In this document: positions 1-9,565 of the stretch, one piece after another
How the letters are laid out: the number at the start of each line of letters is the position of its first letter
Numbering within the stretch: the first letter of the stretch is position 1
NCBI RefSeq assembly: GCF_000400365.1
Contig: NZ_BAOG01000041.1
Coordinates: 62,001-126,000, forward strand
Length of the DNA: 64,000 nucleotides
Direction of reading: 5' to 3'
Source of the DNA: Vibrio jasicida CAIM 1864 = LMG 25398
Lineage (GTDB): Bacteria > Pseudomonadota > Gammaproteobacteria > Enterobacterales > Vibrionaceae
The notes under the pieces: model-generated
The model's database searches: none
Seen by the model: the letters and a program-made list of their open reading frames with translations, nothing else
Told to the model about the DNA's origin: nothing
Translations under genes and position numbers: made by a program

Positions 1-720
1 TTCGCTTGAATCACGGTGACCGTGAATAAGGAGTACCATCTCACCACGTTGTTGGTTTCCGTCACTTTTCACCCATTCAATCAGTTCGCCAAGTGGCATT
101 CCCTGAATAGTTTCAAAGGTTTTCGTTAACTCACGAGCTAACACGACTTCTCGTTCTGGGCCAAGAACGTCTAACATGTCTTGTAGAGAGTCTAAAATGC
201 GATGCGGTGATTCATAAAAGATACAAGTGCGTTCCACTGACGCAATTTCTAAGAACTTGTCTTTACGGCCTTTGCTTTTCGGTGGTAGAAAGCCTTCAAA
301 GCTAAAACGATCCGATGGCAAGCCCGACGCACTTAACGCAGTGATGACCGCACACGCACCAGGAAGAGGCACAACTCTAACGCCCGCTTGACGACATTTT
401 GTTACCAAGTGGTATCCTGGATCGCTTATTAGCGGCGTACCAGCGTCAGACACCAAAGCGATTGACTGACCTGATAGTAGCTTTTCAACCAAAACTTGCG
501 CTTTTTGCTGCTCGTTATGATCGTGTAGCGCGAAAGTTTTGGTTTGGATATTGAAGTGAGACAGTAATTTGCCCGTATGTCGAGTATCCTCAGCGGCAAT
601 GATGTCCACATTCGACAGAACTTCGATAGCACGTTGAGTGATATCCGCTAAATTTCCGATTGGAGTCGGTACGATGTAGAGAGTTGGCCCCTCATTCGGC
701 AACTTATTTTTATCTGTCAT
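1..720 (-). CDS. rsmI: 16S rRNA (cytidine-1402-2'-O)-methyltransferase RsmI, C-terminus cut off
   Basis: RsmI 2'-O-methylates C1402 of 16S rRNA in the ribosomal P site, using S-adenosylmethionine. The visible 240 codons start [20 protein letters not shown] and contain the tetrapyrrole-methylase-fold landmarks [32 protein letters not shown] and [12 protein letters not shown] in the family order. The gene begins with ATG at 718-720 and runs off the left edge, so roughly the last 45-50 residues expected for the family are missing. It diverges from lpoA with only 68 bp between the starts, the arrangement also known from E. coli (rsmI-lpoA). Identification is secure; only the C-terminus is unseen. 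Confidence 0.95.
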   Translation of the reverse strand, partial: MTDKNKLPNEGPTLYIVPTPIGNLADITQRAIEVLSNVDIIAAEDTRHTGKLLSHFNIQTKTFALHDHNEQQKAQVLVEKLLSGQSIALVSDAGTPLISDPGYHLVTKCRQAGVRVVPLPGACAVITALSASGLPSDRFSFEGFLPPKSKGRKDKFLEIASVERTCIFYESPHRILDSLQDMLDVLGPEREVVLARELTKTFETIQGMPLGELIEWVKSDGNQQRGEMVLLIHGHRDSSE

Positions 721-755
721 TTGTTTACGATCACTTCAACGATTAATATAGAGAC

Positions 756-771
756 AATTTTGTACAAAATT
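756..771. promoter_or_regulatory. Perfect 16-bp palindrome between rsmI and lpoA
   Basis: AATTTTGTACAAAATT is a perfect inverted repeat in the 68-bp divergent gap, 18 bp before the lpoA start. It could be an operator or simply A/T-rich promoter sequence. No known regulator site is confidently matched. Confidence 0.3.
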
Positions 772-788
772 ATAGAGAACTCACGGCA

Positions 789-2600
789 ATGATGAACCAT
801 AAGAGACTCAGTGTACCACGCTTACTCACTCCTGTTGCACTGGCAATTACGCTCGCCGCCTGTTCTTCAGGCCCGCGCCAACCAGATAGCGTAGACATTA
901 CACTAGAGCCTACACAGTCTGCTCAGAACTACATGATTCAAGCTGATAGCACGGAAGGTAGCCTACAAAACGACTGGTTGATCATGGCTGCAAAAGCGGC
1001 GATTCAAGCCAACGAATTGGATCAAGCAGAGTTGCTTATCAAGCGACTTGGCCGCCAGCAATTGACCGAAGTTCAACAAGCTGAATGGCAACTGGCTCGA
1101 GCGACCATACAACAAAAGCAAGGCAATTACTCTCAATTGCTGCAAACGTTGAACTTCCAATCATGGTGGAAGCTGCCAAGTGAGCAGTGGAAAGACTACT
1201 ACCAATTGCGTGCTGACGCTTATCAAAGTCTGAACCAACCGTTCGAAGCAAACCGTCAGCTCGTAGCTCAAGGTCAATATGCTTCATCCGCAGAACAACG
1301 TGAGATCTCTAGCCGAATTTGGATGAATTTTGGCAGCTATTCTGAAAACGAATTAACGTCATTGCAAACAGCGCCAAATGAAGATGTGCTGGACGGGTGG
1401 CTGCAATTAGCTATCTACGCCAAAACACTTTCAAGTAACTTACCTCAATTACAAAACACCTTAGAGCGCTGGTTAGACGAAAATCCATCACACCCAGCTG
1501 CGGTTTATACGCCAGCAGAAATCCAAAATATCTTGTCGCTGGATATTGTGAAACCAAACAATACAGCGCTGTTGTTACCACTAACCGGTAAATTTGCACC
1601 GCAAGCTCAGTTGATCCGTGATGGTTTCATCTTCGCAATGATGAATGATGATGTACGCGACCCAAGTGCAACGTTAACCGTAATTGATACTCACGCGTAC
1701 AGTGCAGACCAAATCAAACAGCGCTTAATCAATGAGAATATCGACTTTGTTGTGGGACCACTACAGAAAGAAAACGTTGAGAAACTGCAAGCAACACTAG
1801 ATGGCTCAGAAACCGGCGTGAAGATCCCAGCACTGGCATTGAACATCCCAGAGGACGTTCAACCAGGAACAGACATGTGTTACCTAGCACTGTCTCCAGA
1901 GCAAGAAGTCGCACAAGCGGCGAAGTACCTTTTCAATCAGGGCTACCAATTCCCAATGATCTTGGCCCCGAATGGCGCCTACGGTCAGCGTGTGGTTGAA
2001 GCCTTCAATGAAGAGTGGCGCAAGTACAGCTCAAATAAAGTGGCTTCGAGCTACTTTGGCGATAAACGTCAGTTACAGAAGAACATTAACAATGTATTCG
2101 GTCTACAAGAGAGCCAGCAGCGTATAGCCCAAATGCAGTCACTGATGCGTATTTCTTTAGAGAGCCCACCACGCAGTCGTCGTGATGTCGATGCGGTTTA
2201 CATTGTCGCACGAAGCTCTGAGCTAACACTGATTAAGCCCTTTATTGAAGTAGCGATTAACCCAGATGCGAAGCCACCAAAACTGTTCTCAAATTCACGC
2301 AGTAACAGTGGTGGTGCAACGTATGAAGATCTATCTGGTGTGGCTTACAGTGACATTCCAATGTTGATCAACCCTGACCCTACCGTTATGGCAGAAATGA
2401 ACGAGTTATGGTCAGATCAATCCAACATGGAAAAACGTTTAGAAGCACTTGGTATGGACGCCTATAAGCTCATTGGTGAGTTACCACAGATGAAGCTTCT
2501 GTCGGGTTACTCAGTAAGCGGCCAAACAGGTGTACTTAGCATTGACAACAACTGTGTTGTGCAACGCGAGCTAGACTGGGCCGAGCGTGGGGCTCTTTAG
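789..2600 (+). CDS. lpoA: Penicillin-binding protein activator LpoA, outer-membrane lipoprotein
   Basis: LpoA is an outer-membrane lipoprotein that reaches through the periplasm to stimulate the transpeptidase PBP1A during peptidoglycan synthesis. The 603-residue protein has a signal peptide ending in a lipobox (LAAC, Cys25). An N-terminal helical TPR-like half (about residues 45-240) is followed by a periplasmic-binding-protein-like half (about 255-590) opening with NNTALLLPLTGKFAPQAQLI. It is somewhat shorter than E. coli LpoA. Two adjacent ATGs (789 and 792) could serve as start. It is the first gene of lpoA-yraN-diaA-dolP, and its end overlaps yraN by 14 bp, implying translational coupling. 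Confidence 0.95.
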   Translation: MMNHKRLSVPRLLTPVALAITLAACSSGPRQPDSVDITLEPTQSAQNYMIQADSTEGSLQNDWLIMAAKAAIQANELDQAELLIKRLGRQQLTEVQQAEWQLARATIQQKQGNYSQLLQTLNFQSWWKLPSEQWKDYYQLRADAYQSLNQPFEANRQLVAQGQYASSAEQREISSRIWMNFGSYSENELTSLQTAPNEDVLDGWLQLAIYAKTLSSNLPQLQNTLERWLDENPSHPAAVYTPAEIQNILSLDIVKPNNTALLLPLTGKFAPQAQLIRDGFIFAMMNDDVRDPSATLTVIDTHAYSADQIKQRLINENIDFVVGPLQKENVEKLQATLDGSETGVKIPALALNIPEDVQPGTDMCYLALSPEQEVAQAAKYLFNQGYQFPMILAPNGAYGQRVVEAFNEEWRKYSSNKVASSYFGDKRQLQKNINNVFGLQESQQRIAQMQSLMRISLESPPRSRRDVDAVYIVARSSELTLIKPFIEVAINPDAKPPKLFSNSRSNSGGATYEDLSGVAYSDIPMLINPDPTVMAEMNELWSDQSNMEKRLEALGMDAYKLIGELPQMKLLSGYSVSGQTGVLSIDNNCVVQRELDWAERGAL

Positions 2601-2955
2601 CAAGCGACAAATCGGTGATCAATACGAAACCCTGGCGAAGCAATATTTGCAGCGTCAGGGTTTACGCTTTATAGCTCAAAACTTTCTGACCAAAGTCGGC
2701 GAAATTGATTTAATCTTCCAACAAGGTGAAACTATCGTCTTTGTTGAGGTCAAATATCGTAATAATGATCGCTTTGGCTCAGCAGCAGAGATGGTCACTC
2801 GCGCAAAAATGCGTAAACTAGTCAAAACAGCCCAAATTTGGCTAAGCCAGCAAAAACGTATGGCACAAAATATAGATTATCGGTTTGATGTGGTCGCCAT
2901 TCACGACAGTGGTAGAGACATTAACTGGATACAAAATGCAATCTCTGAAGGATAA
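2587..2955 (+). CDS. yraN: YraN family (UPF0102) nuclease-fold protein
   Basis: This 122-residue protein belongs to UPF0102. The family has a restriction-endonuclease-like fold, visible here as GEIDLIF followed by FVEVKYR (residues about 38-58), the D...ExK pattern. Its biochemical role is not settled; a structure-specific nuclease role is often inferred. The start is GTG at 2587, lying 14 bp inside the end of lpoA in another frame; the usual family N-terminus (G..YE.LA..YL) follows shortly after. diaA begins 3 bp past its stop, so the gene sits in a tightly packed operon. Family call is firm, function is not. Confidence 0.9.
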   Translation: MGLFSKRQIGDQYETLAKQYLQRQGLRFIAQNFLTKVGEIDLIFQQGETIVFVEVKYRNNDRFGSAAEMVTRAKMRKLVKTAQIWLSQQKRMAQNIDYRFDVVAIHDSGRDINWIQNAISEG

Positions 2956-3549
<594 letters not shown>

Positions 3550-3571
3550 TCCAGATTGAGAGTTTAGAATT

Positions 3572-4246
3572 ATGATACGTAGTCTTGTCATTTTATGTGC
3601 AGCACTCAGTATGAGTGGTTGTGCAGGTTTATTTATTGCCGGGGCAGCGACAACTGCCAATATCGTCACTGATACGCGAACCACCAAAGAGATTTGGCAA
3701 GACAACAACATCGAATTCGAAGTTGCGGCCATCGGTAACAAAGCCCCCTTCAAAGGCAAGGCTCGTATCGTCGCTAGCGCATACAACGGAACGGTTGTTC
3801 TAATGGGACAAGCACCGACTCAAGAGCTCATCAATGAGTTTGAAAATCGAGCACGTGAAGTTGATGGCGTTGAGAACATCCATAATCAAATTAAACAGAA
3901 AGAGCCACTGAGCGTAACTCAAATCAGCAACGACAGTTGGATTACCACAAAAGTAAAATCCGCCTTGTTGACTGACAGCGATCTAAACGGTGTGAAAGTA
4001 AAAGTCATTACCGAAGACAGCGACGTATTCTTATTTGGTTACGTGACACCTGAGCAAAGTCAGAAAGCAACTGATATCGCACGAAACATTTCTGGAGTAA
4101 AACAAGTCATTAAAGGGTTCCAATACGGCGATGAAAAACCACTCGAAGTAGAAGAGTCCGAAGTGGTGAAAAGCCAAGAAGCTGAAGTCAGTGACTTGAA
4201 TACCACAACAAAAGCAACGCCGATAGAAGAAACTGACGTGAATTAG
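3572..4246 (+). CDS. dolP: Division/outer-membrane stress lipoprotein DolP, two BON domains
   Basis: DolP (formerly YraP) is an outer-membrane lipoprotein that binds anionic phospholipids, localises to the division site and supports envelope integrity. The 224-residue protein has a lipobox (MSGC, Cys17). Two BON domains follow, about residues 50-115 and 122-190, each with the V.GV..V.N/V.KG core. The tail after residue about 190 is acidic and low in complexity (EVEESEVV...) and makes this copy longer than the E. coli protein. It ends the lpoA cluster and faces sspB across a bidirectional terminator. In E. coli the gene is sigma-E controlled; I saw no clear sigma-E site here. Confidence 0.92.
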   Translation: MIRSLVILCAALSMSGCAGLFIAGAATTANIVTDTRTTKEIWQDNNIEFEVAAIGNKAPFKGKARIVASAYNGTVVLMGQAPTQELINEFENRAREVDGVENIHNQIKQKEPLSVTQISNDSWITTKVKSALLTDSDLNGVKVKVITEDSDVFLFGYVTPEQSQKATDIARNISGVKQVIKGFQYGDEKPLEVEESEVVKSQEAEVSDLNTTTKATPIEETDVN

Positions 4247-4271
4247 TGTTGCAGCGTAGATAAATGAAAAG

Positions 4272-4300
4272 AAAAAAGCAGCGTAAACGCTGCTTTTTTT
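4272..4300. terminator. Bidirectional terminator between dolP and sspB
   Basis: GCAGCG-TAAA-CGCTGC stem flanked by A-run on the left and T-run on the right, so it can end transcription of dolP (plus) and sspBA (minus). Confidence 0.9.
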
Positions 4301-4781
4301 ATTTGATAACTCTTAAGCTTGGTCTGCCTTTCGGGCGAGGCGTTTCTTCCTCTTCCGATTCGGTTTCCGCAGCCTCAGAAGGCTCATCGCTTACGGTAGA
4401 GAACGTTGGAGATACATCTTCCTCAACAATCCCTTCTTCTTCGATGTGAGTGTAAGCTTCTTCAGGCTCAAACATAGTCCCAGCGCCATTCTCGCGAGCA
4501 TAGATAGCTTGAACAGCATACACTGGCACGATAACGGAATGCGGGCGACCACTAAAGCGGGCTTGAAAGGTAATCGCATCATTACCCAACTCTAGATGAC
4601 CAACAGCACGTGGAGCAATATTCAAGATGATTTGACCATCTTGAATAAACTCAACTGGTACACGCACACCTGGCATAGTTGCATCTACAACCAAGTGCGG
4701 AGTTAAGTCGTTGTCTACTAGCCAATCGTAAAATGCACGAAGCATATACGGACGGCGAGCAGTCATTTTAGCAATATCCAT
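4299..4781 (-). CDS. sspB: ClpXP protease specificity-enhancing factor SspB
   Basis: SspB tethers ssrA-tagged peptides from stalled ribosomes, and some other substrates, to ClpX for degradation. The 160-residue protein begins MDIAKMTARRPYMLRAFYDW like its enterobacterial relatives. It has the substrate-binding core (about residues 5-110) and a long acidic linker. The basic C-terminal peptide RPSLRVIK is the conserved ClpX-docking tail. It lies 22 bp downstream of sspA, the standard two-gene operon. The last bases overlap the T-run of the terminator shared with dolP. Confidence 0.96.
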   Translation of the reverse strand: MDIAKMTARRPYMLRAFYDWLVDNDLTPHLVVDATMPGVRVPVEFIQDGQIILNIAPRAVGHLELGNDAITFQARFSGRPHSVIVPVYAVQAIYARENGAGTMFEPEEAYTHIEEEGIVEEDVSPTFSTVSDEPSEAAETESEEEETPRPKGRPSLRVIK

Positions 4782-4803
4782 AACAAGTAAACTGAACCGT
4801 TAA

Positions 4804-5439
4804 TTAGCGAACTAGGCGCATTTCACGTTCAGCTTCTGTTAGAGAAGCTAGGAATGAATCACGTTCAAACACGCGGTTCATGTAAACCTTGATTTCTTTT
4901 GAGCCAGGGCCAACAAGATCAATACCTAGTTGAGGTAGACGCCACAATAGTGGTGCTAGGTAACAATCGATTAGGCTGAACTCTTCACTCATGAAGTATT
5001 CGTACTCAGCAAAGATAGGCGCTAGAGTCAGAAGATCATTACGTAGTTTAGTACGCGCTTTTTCTGATTCTTCCGCGTTACCCTTAACCACTTTTTCAGC
5101 GAGCGAGTACCAGTTACGTTCGATACGGTACATCATCAAACGGCTGTTACCACGAGCTACTGGGTAAACAGGCATTAGAGGTGGATGAGGGAAACGCTCG
5201 TCCAGGTACTCCATGATGATTTTTGAATCGTAAAGAGCTAGCTCACGGTCAACAAGAGTTGGCACTGATTTGTATGGGTTTAACTCTACAAGCTCAGCAG
5301 GAAGGTTTGCTTCATCTACAAGCTCAACTTCAACGCTTACGCCTTTTTCAGCTAGTACGATGCGAACCTGATGGCTATACAAATCTGATGCACTCGAGAA
5401 AAGAGTCATCACAGAACGTTTATTGGCAGCTACAGCCAT
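4804..5439 (-). CDS. sspA: Stringent starvation protein SspA (GST-fold, RNA-polymerase-associated)
   Basis: SspA is a glutathione-S-transferase-fold protein that binds RNA polymerase holoenzyme and acts in stationary phase, acid tolerance and, in pathogens, virulence gene control. The 211 residues start MAVAANKRSVMTLFSSASDL. The thioredoxin-like half ends near residue 90 and the helical half contains YSLAEKVVKGN. The strong ribosome site GGAGGG lies just upstream of the ATG. In gamma-proteobacteria the gene follows rpsI/rplM; here petABC stands between, with a strong terminator just upstream of sspA, so sspBA probably has its own promoter. Confidence 0.96.
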   Translation of the reverse strand: MAVAANKRSVMTLFSSASDLYSHQVRIVLAEKGVSVEVELVDEANLPAELVELNPYKSVPTLVDRELALYDSKIIMEYLDERFPHPPLMPVYPVARGNSRLMMYRIERNWYSLAEKVVKGNAEESEKARTKLRNDLLTLAPIFAEYEYFMSEEFSLIDCYLAPLLWRLPQLGIDLVGPGSKEIKVYMNRVFERDSFLASLTEAEREMRLVR

Positions 5440-5463
5440 GGAGCCCTCCAGTACACTTACAAA

Positions 5464-5495
5464 TAAAAATAATGGAGGCGCTAGCCTCCATTATT
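5464..5495 (-). terminator. Terminator of petABC
   Basis: Perfect 12-bp stem (5468-5479 with 5484-5495, loop GCTA). On the minus strand it is followed by a T-rich tract, so it ends petABC just before sspA. Confidence 0.9.
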
Positions 5496-5536
5496 CGTCA
5501 ATTAAAATTGGGAATTAGCACGGTATGATAGCACAA

Positions 5537-6274
5537 TTAATGCACATCACGCCAATACTCTTTCTTGAGCAACACGACAACGATAGTTAATAGAACTAGG
5601 AAGCCCATTACCCACCAGCCAATTGCATGACGTTCTAGTTGAACAGGGTCACCGGAGTACACCAAGAAGTTCACGAGGTCGCCGACTGCTTTGTCGTATT
5701 CGCCAGAACTTAGCTCACCAGTACCACTGGTTTGTGTGCCAACAACGACTTGTACTTCTTCACCATCTACGATTTTAGTGCCGTAAACTGGCATAGGAAT
5801 ACCTTGAAGCTCTTCAAGCACATGCGGCATACCAACACTTGGGAATACAATGTTGTTCACCCCAAATGGACGAGATGGGTCAACATAGAAAGAACGCAGG
5901 TAAGTGTATAGCCAATCTGCACCACGAACTCGAGCAACCAAAGTTAAGTCTGGTGGCGGAGCACCAAACCAGTCAGCCGCTTGCTTCGCAGGCATTGCAT
6001 TTACCATTAGATCACCAACCTTTGCTTCTGGATCGAAGATCAGGTTTTCTTTCATTAGATCAATCGGAATATCCAAGTCTGTCGCAACACGCTCGTAACG
6101 CTGGTATTGCGTTGAGTGACAAGCAAAACAGTAGTTCATGAATAGTTTCGCGCCATTTTGCAGCGAAGCCTTATCCGTTAAGTCCACGTTCGCCTTATCT
6201 AACGGAACGTTGGCACCCGCTGCCATAACAAGAGACGGCAGCATAGCAAATAGAATTACAATCCACTTCTTCAT
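5537..6274 (-). CDS. petC: Cytochrome c1 of the bc1 complex
   Basis: Cytochrome c1 passes electrons from the Rieske protein to soluble or membrane cytochrome c in the quinol:cytochrome c oxidoreductase. The 245-residue protein has a signal peptide (about residues 1-18). A single haem-c motif CFACH (Cys49, Cys52, His53) is followed by the haem-domain region YQRY. A C-terminal membrane anchor sits at about residues 217-237 (WWVMGFLVLLTIVVVLL). It is the last gene of petA-petB-petC, and its ATG overlaps the petB stop by 4 bp. Confidence 0.96.
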   Translation of the reverse strand: MKKWIVILFAMLPSLVMAAGANVPLDKANVDLTDKASLQNGAKLFMNYCFACHSTQYQRYERVATDLDIPIDLMKENLIFDPEAKVGDLMVNAMPAKQAADWFGAPPPDLTLVARVRGADWLYTYLRSFYVDPSRPFGVNNIVFPSVGMPHVLEELQGIPMPVYGTKIVDGEEVQVVVGTQTSGTGELSSGEYDKAVGDLVNFLVYSGDPVQLERHAIGWWVMGFLVLLTIVVVLLKKEYWRDVH

Positions 6275-7536
6275 TTGAATGTCACCCTCTCTGGTAATGG
6301 TTTGGTTGCTTCATTTTTGCTGTAGAAGAACAGCAATACAAAGAACATGAAGTAACACAAGCTAAAGATCTGAGACAGAATCGTGTACAACGGCGTTGCC
6401 GGCAATGCACCCAAAATACCCAGAGCAATAAAGGCGATAGTGAATTGAACAATATTAAATAGATGGATCTTACTACGGTAACGGTACGAACGTACTTTAC
6501 AGCGATCCAGCCAAGGAAGAACAAACAGCACCACAATAGACGCGCCCATTAGGATTACACCCAATAGTTTGTCTGGAACCGCACGCAAGATTGCGTAAAA
6601 CGGCGTGAAGTACCATACCGGAGCGATGTGCTCAGGTGTCTTCAATGGGTTTGCTGCCTCAAAGTTAGGCGGTTCAAGGAAGTAGCCACCCATTTCTGGG
6701 TTGAAGAACAATACATAACAGAAGAAGAACAAGAAGCCAGCAACACCAACAAGATCCTTAACCGTACCGTATGGATGGAAAGGAATTGAGTCGATGATGT
6801 CGTATTTCTTCGTGTAGTATTCGTGGAACTTAAATTGCGTATTGTAATCGTCACCCATAGAGCCTTTTGGTAGCTTCGTTTCGATACCATCAGGGTTGTT
6901 AGAGCCGACTTCGTGCAGGGCCAGTACGTGTAGCACAACAAGAAGAAGCAGAACAATAGGCAGTGCAATTACGTGCAGTGCGAAGAAACGGTTTAGTGTT
7001 GCACCTGAGATGATGTAGTCACCACGGATCCATAGCGTTAAGTCGTCGCCAATAACAGGAATCGCACCAAATAGAGAAATGATTACCTGGGCACCCCAAT
7101 ATGACATCTGACCCCATGGTAGTAGATAACCCATGAACGCTTCTGCCATTAGAACCAAGAAGATCAACATACCGAAGATCCACAGTAGCTCACGAGGCTT
7201 TTGGTAAGAACCGTAGATCAGACCACGGAACATGTGTAGGTACACAACGACAAAGAACGCCGAAGCGCCAGTTGAGTGCATGTAACGCAATAGCCAACCG
7301 TACTCAACATCACGCATGATGTATTCGATAGAAGCAAACGCGCCATCGCCAGACGGAACGTAGTTCATCGTTAGCCAAATACCTGTAAGAATCTGGTTAA
7401 CAAGTACCAACATTGCCAAGGAACCGAAAAGGTACCAAAAGTTGAAGTTCTTTGGCATTGGGTATTCAGACAAGTGCTTTTTATAAGCATTCATCGCTGG
7501 AATACGTTTTTCTACCCAGTCTAATATCGCTTGCAT
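6271..7536 (-). CDS. petB: Cytochrome b of the bc1 complex
   Basis: Cytochrome b is the membrane core of the bc1 complex; it carries two b haems and both quinone sites. The 421-residue protein has at least eight hydrophobic helices. The paired haem histidines are visible in LRYMHSTGA...VVVYLHMF and FFALHVIALP...VVLHVLAL. The Qo-site loop reads PVWY where most mitochondrial and alpha-proteobacterial proteins have PEWY. The length suits a full cytochrome b without fusion to c1. It overlaps petA by 1 bp and petC by 4 bp, so the three subunits are co-translated. Confidence 0.96.
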   Translation of the reverse strand: MQAILDWVEKRIPAMNAYKKHLSEYPMPKNFNFWYLFGSLAMLVLVNQILTGIWLTMNYVPSGDGAFASIEYIMRDVEYGWLLRYMHSTGASAFFVVVYLHMFRGLIYGSYQKPRELLWIFGMLIFLVLMAEAFMGYLLPWGQMSYWGAQVIISLFGAIPVIGDDLTLWIRGDYIISGATLNRFFALHVIALPIVLLLLVVLHVLALHEVGSNNPDGIETKLPKGSMGDDYNTQFKFHEYYTKKYDIIDSIPFHPYGTVKDLVGVAGFLFFFCYVLFFNPEMGGYFLEPPNFEAANPLKTPEHIAPVWYFTPFYAILRAVPDKLLGVILMGASIVVLFVLPWLDRCKVRSYRYRSKIHLFNIVQFTIAFIALGILGALPATPLYTILSQIFSLCYFMFFVLLFFYSKNEATKPLPERVTFK

Positions 7537-8126
7537 TATGCATCTCCCTCATCAACACCGATCATGAGCTTGGTGTCGCTCAAGTACATGTGCTTAGGAA
7601 CGACCAAGTTCAGTGGCGCTGGAACACCCTGGAACACTCGACCAGCCATATCAAACTTAGAACCATGACAAGGACAGAAGAAGCCCGACTTAACGCCTTG
7701 TACTTGTTCTGAGAACGTATCTGGTAGGTAAGTAGGTGAACAGCCCAAGTGAGTACAGAAACCAACCGCCACAAAATACTCAGGTTTGATCGAGCGGTAC
7801 TCGTTCTGAGCATAAACTGGTTGTTGTTCCATTTCTGATTGCGGGTCACGAAGCTGACCATCAATACTCTTAAGATTATCGACCACTTCTTGAGTTCGGC
7901 GTACTACCCATACAGGTTTACCCTGCCACTCAACACGGACCATTTGGCCTGGTTCAATTTTACTGATATCCACTTCCACCGGCGCGCCAGCAGCTTTCGC
8001 TTTGGCACTCGGGTTCCATGATTTGATAAAAGGAACGGCGACGGCAGCTGCCCCTAAGCCACCAACAACTGCCGTTGTAGCGGTTAGAAAACGCCTGCGA
8101 CCGTTATTTAAAGGCGCGTTGCTCAT
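7536..8126 (-). CDS. petA: Rieske iron-sulfur subunit of the bc1 complex
   Basis: The Rieske subunit takes the first electron from quinol and carries it to cytochrome c1. The 196-residue protein begins with a twin-arginine-type signal anchor (RRRFLTATTAVVGGLGAAAV, from residue 10). The 2Fe-2S ligands are in CTHLGC (Cys124, His126, Cys129) and CPCHGS (Cys151, Cys153, His154). Cys129 and Cys151 form the expected stabilising disulfide; the other four bind iron. A GGGAGA ribosome site precedes the ATG. It heads petABC, and its promoter must lie in the large gap up to rpsI. Confidence 0.97.
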   Translation of the reverse strand: MSNAPLNNGRRRFLTATTAVVGGLGAAAVAVPFIKSWNPSAKAKAAGAPVEVDISKIEPGQMVRVEWQGKPVWVVRRTQEVVDNLKSIDGQLRDPQSEMEQQPVYAQNEYRSIKPEYFVAVGFCTHLGCSPTYLPDTFSEQVQGVKSGFFCPCHGSKFDMAGRVFQGVPAPLNLVVPKHMYLSDTKLMIGVDEGDA

Positions 8127-8690
8127 CCAAACATTCTCCCATTTGCTCCCTTTGGATCGTTATTATTCCGCTTATAAGAGCATGGCTAACAAATTATGAA
8201 TTTAGTTCTATTTATTGGGGGGAAATGATAAAGAAAACCCTACTTTTTGACAAGATAAAGCTACCTTTTTGTAACATTTGTGAGGCAAATCGCCCACGCC
8301 GTCACAAAAGCGGCAAAATTATAAAAAATAGATGTGATTTGTAACAAGAAAGCGAAACGAATAACGACTAAAAACAAGAGCTAACGCCTTTTATTTCGGT
8401 TGTTTTCAGCGGATTAAGCAGAAAGATATTTCAAGAATGTGAAGGTACTCTCCACTTTTATCATGTGCGATTTGTAGCACGAATAAATTGCATAAAGCGG
8501 TACATTAGACAAACAAATGTTGCCAGGATATTAAGGAGAGATGCTGAAGCGACGGGAAACAAAAAACAGACGTTTAACTGAGGTTATAAAAACAGAAGGC
8601 TATAAAAACAAAAAGCTCGGCATATAGCCGAGCTTTGGTACACAGTATCCAGAGAAACTCTGGAAAAGCATAATTTCCAGTAAGAGGAAA
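8127..8690. other. 564-bp gap between rpsI and petA without a recognised gene
   Basis: No open frame of useful length or with a convincing ribosome site was seen. The left end holds the rpsI terminator, and the right end must hold the petABC promoter. The middle (about 8230-8600) is A/T-rich and unexplained. It is longer than most gaps in this window, so a small RNA is possible but unsupported. Confidence 0.5.
8605..8636 (-). terminator. Terminator of rplM-rpsI
   Basis: Stem AAAGCTCGGC (8612-8621) with GCCGAGCTTT (8627-8636), loop ATATA. On the minus strand it is followed by a TTGTTTTTATA tract. It lies 55 bp past the rpsI stop. Confidence 0.9.
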
Positions 8691-9083
8691 TTAACGCTTA
8701 GAGAACTGTGGACGACGACGTGCTTTACGTAGACCAACTTTCTTACGTTCAACGCAACGAGCGTCACGAGTAACGTAACCAGCTGCACGTAGAGCAGGAC
8801 GGAAAGACTCATCGTACTCCATAAGAGCGCGAGTGATACCGTGACGGATAGCACCAGCTTGACCAGAAATACCGCCACCTTTAACAGTAACGTATAGGTC
8901 TAGCTTCTCAGTTAGTTCAACTAGCTCAAGAGGTTGTTTAACAACCATGCGAGAAGTTGGACGACCGAAGTACTCATCAAGGCTACGCTTGTTGATTACG
9001 ATGTTGCCGCTGCCTGGTTTGATGAAAACACGCGCAGCTGAGCTTTTGCGACGGCCAGTGCCGTAGTATTGATTCTCTGCCAT
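8691..9083 (-). CDS. rpsI: 30S ribosomal protein S9
   Basis: S9 is a small-subunit head protein whose C-terminal tail contacts P-site tRNA. The 130-residue protein starts [20 protein letters not shown] and ends with the diagnostic [11 protein letters not shown] tail, whose last arginine touches the anticodon stem. The reading frame is open 15 bases further upstream, but the family N-terminus fixes the start at the ATG at 9081-9083. It lies 15 bp downstream of rplM in the universal L13-S9 operon. Confidence 0.98.
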   Translation of the reverse strand: MAENQYYGTGRRKSSAARVFIKPGSGNIVINKRSLDEYFGRPTSRMVVKQPLELVELTEKLDLYVTVKGGGISGQAGAIRHGITRALMEYDESFRPALRAAGYVTRDARCVERKKVGLRKARRRPQFSKR

Positions 9084-9098
9084 TTTCGAAATCCCCAA

Positions 9099-9527
9099 TT
9101 AGATGTCTAGTACTTGTGGTTGTTGAGCAACATGGTTGTGCTCAGCGCCCGCGTAAACTTTAAGCTTACGGTACATAGCACGGCCTAGAGGACCACGTGG
9201 AAGCATGCCTTTAACTGCTAGCTCAAGAACCATCTCAGGTTTACGATCGATCAACTTTTCAAAAGTGATAGATTTTAGACCACCTGGGAATTCAGAGTGA
9301 CGGTAGTACACTTTGCCTTTAGCTTTGTTGCCAGTTACAGCAACTTTCTCAGCGTTGATAACGATGATGTAATCACCAGTGTCAACGTGAGGAGTGTACT
9401 CAGCTTTATGTTTGCCACGTAGGCGAGATGCAATTTCACTTGCTAGACGGCCAAGAGTTTTACCCTCTGCGTCTACAACATACCAGTCGCGTTTTACAGT
9501 TTCTGGTTTAGCAACGAAAGTTTTCAT
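9099..9527 (-). CDS. rplM: 50S ribosomal protein L13
   Basis: L13 is an early-assembly large-subunit protein and, in E. coli, the autogenous translational regulator of the rplM-rpsI operon. At 142 residues it has the standard length, opens [20 protein letters not shown] and contains the [18 protein letters not shown] signature. It is the first gene of the pair. A leader of about 150 nt with a strong hairpin 38 nt before the start is a plausible regulatory site. Confidence 0.98.
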   Translation of the reverse strand: MKTFVAKPETVKRDWYVVDAEGKTLGRLASEIASRLRGKHKAEYTPHVDTGDYIIVINAEKVAVTGNKAKGKVYYRHSEFPGGLKSITFEKLIDRKPEMVLELAVKGMLPRGPLGRAMYRKLKVYAGAEHNHVAQQPQVLDI

Positions 9528-9565
9528 GCTAATAATAACCCGTTAATTAAATTTTAAACTTTAAA

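Noticed and set aside
963..2000. Open frames antisense to lpoA
   Set aside because: Short, without ribosome sites, and fully overlapped by a certain gene; they arise from codon bias on the other strand.
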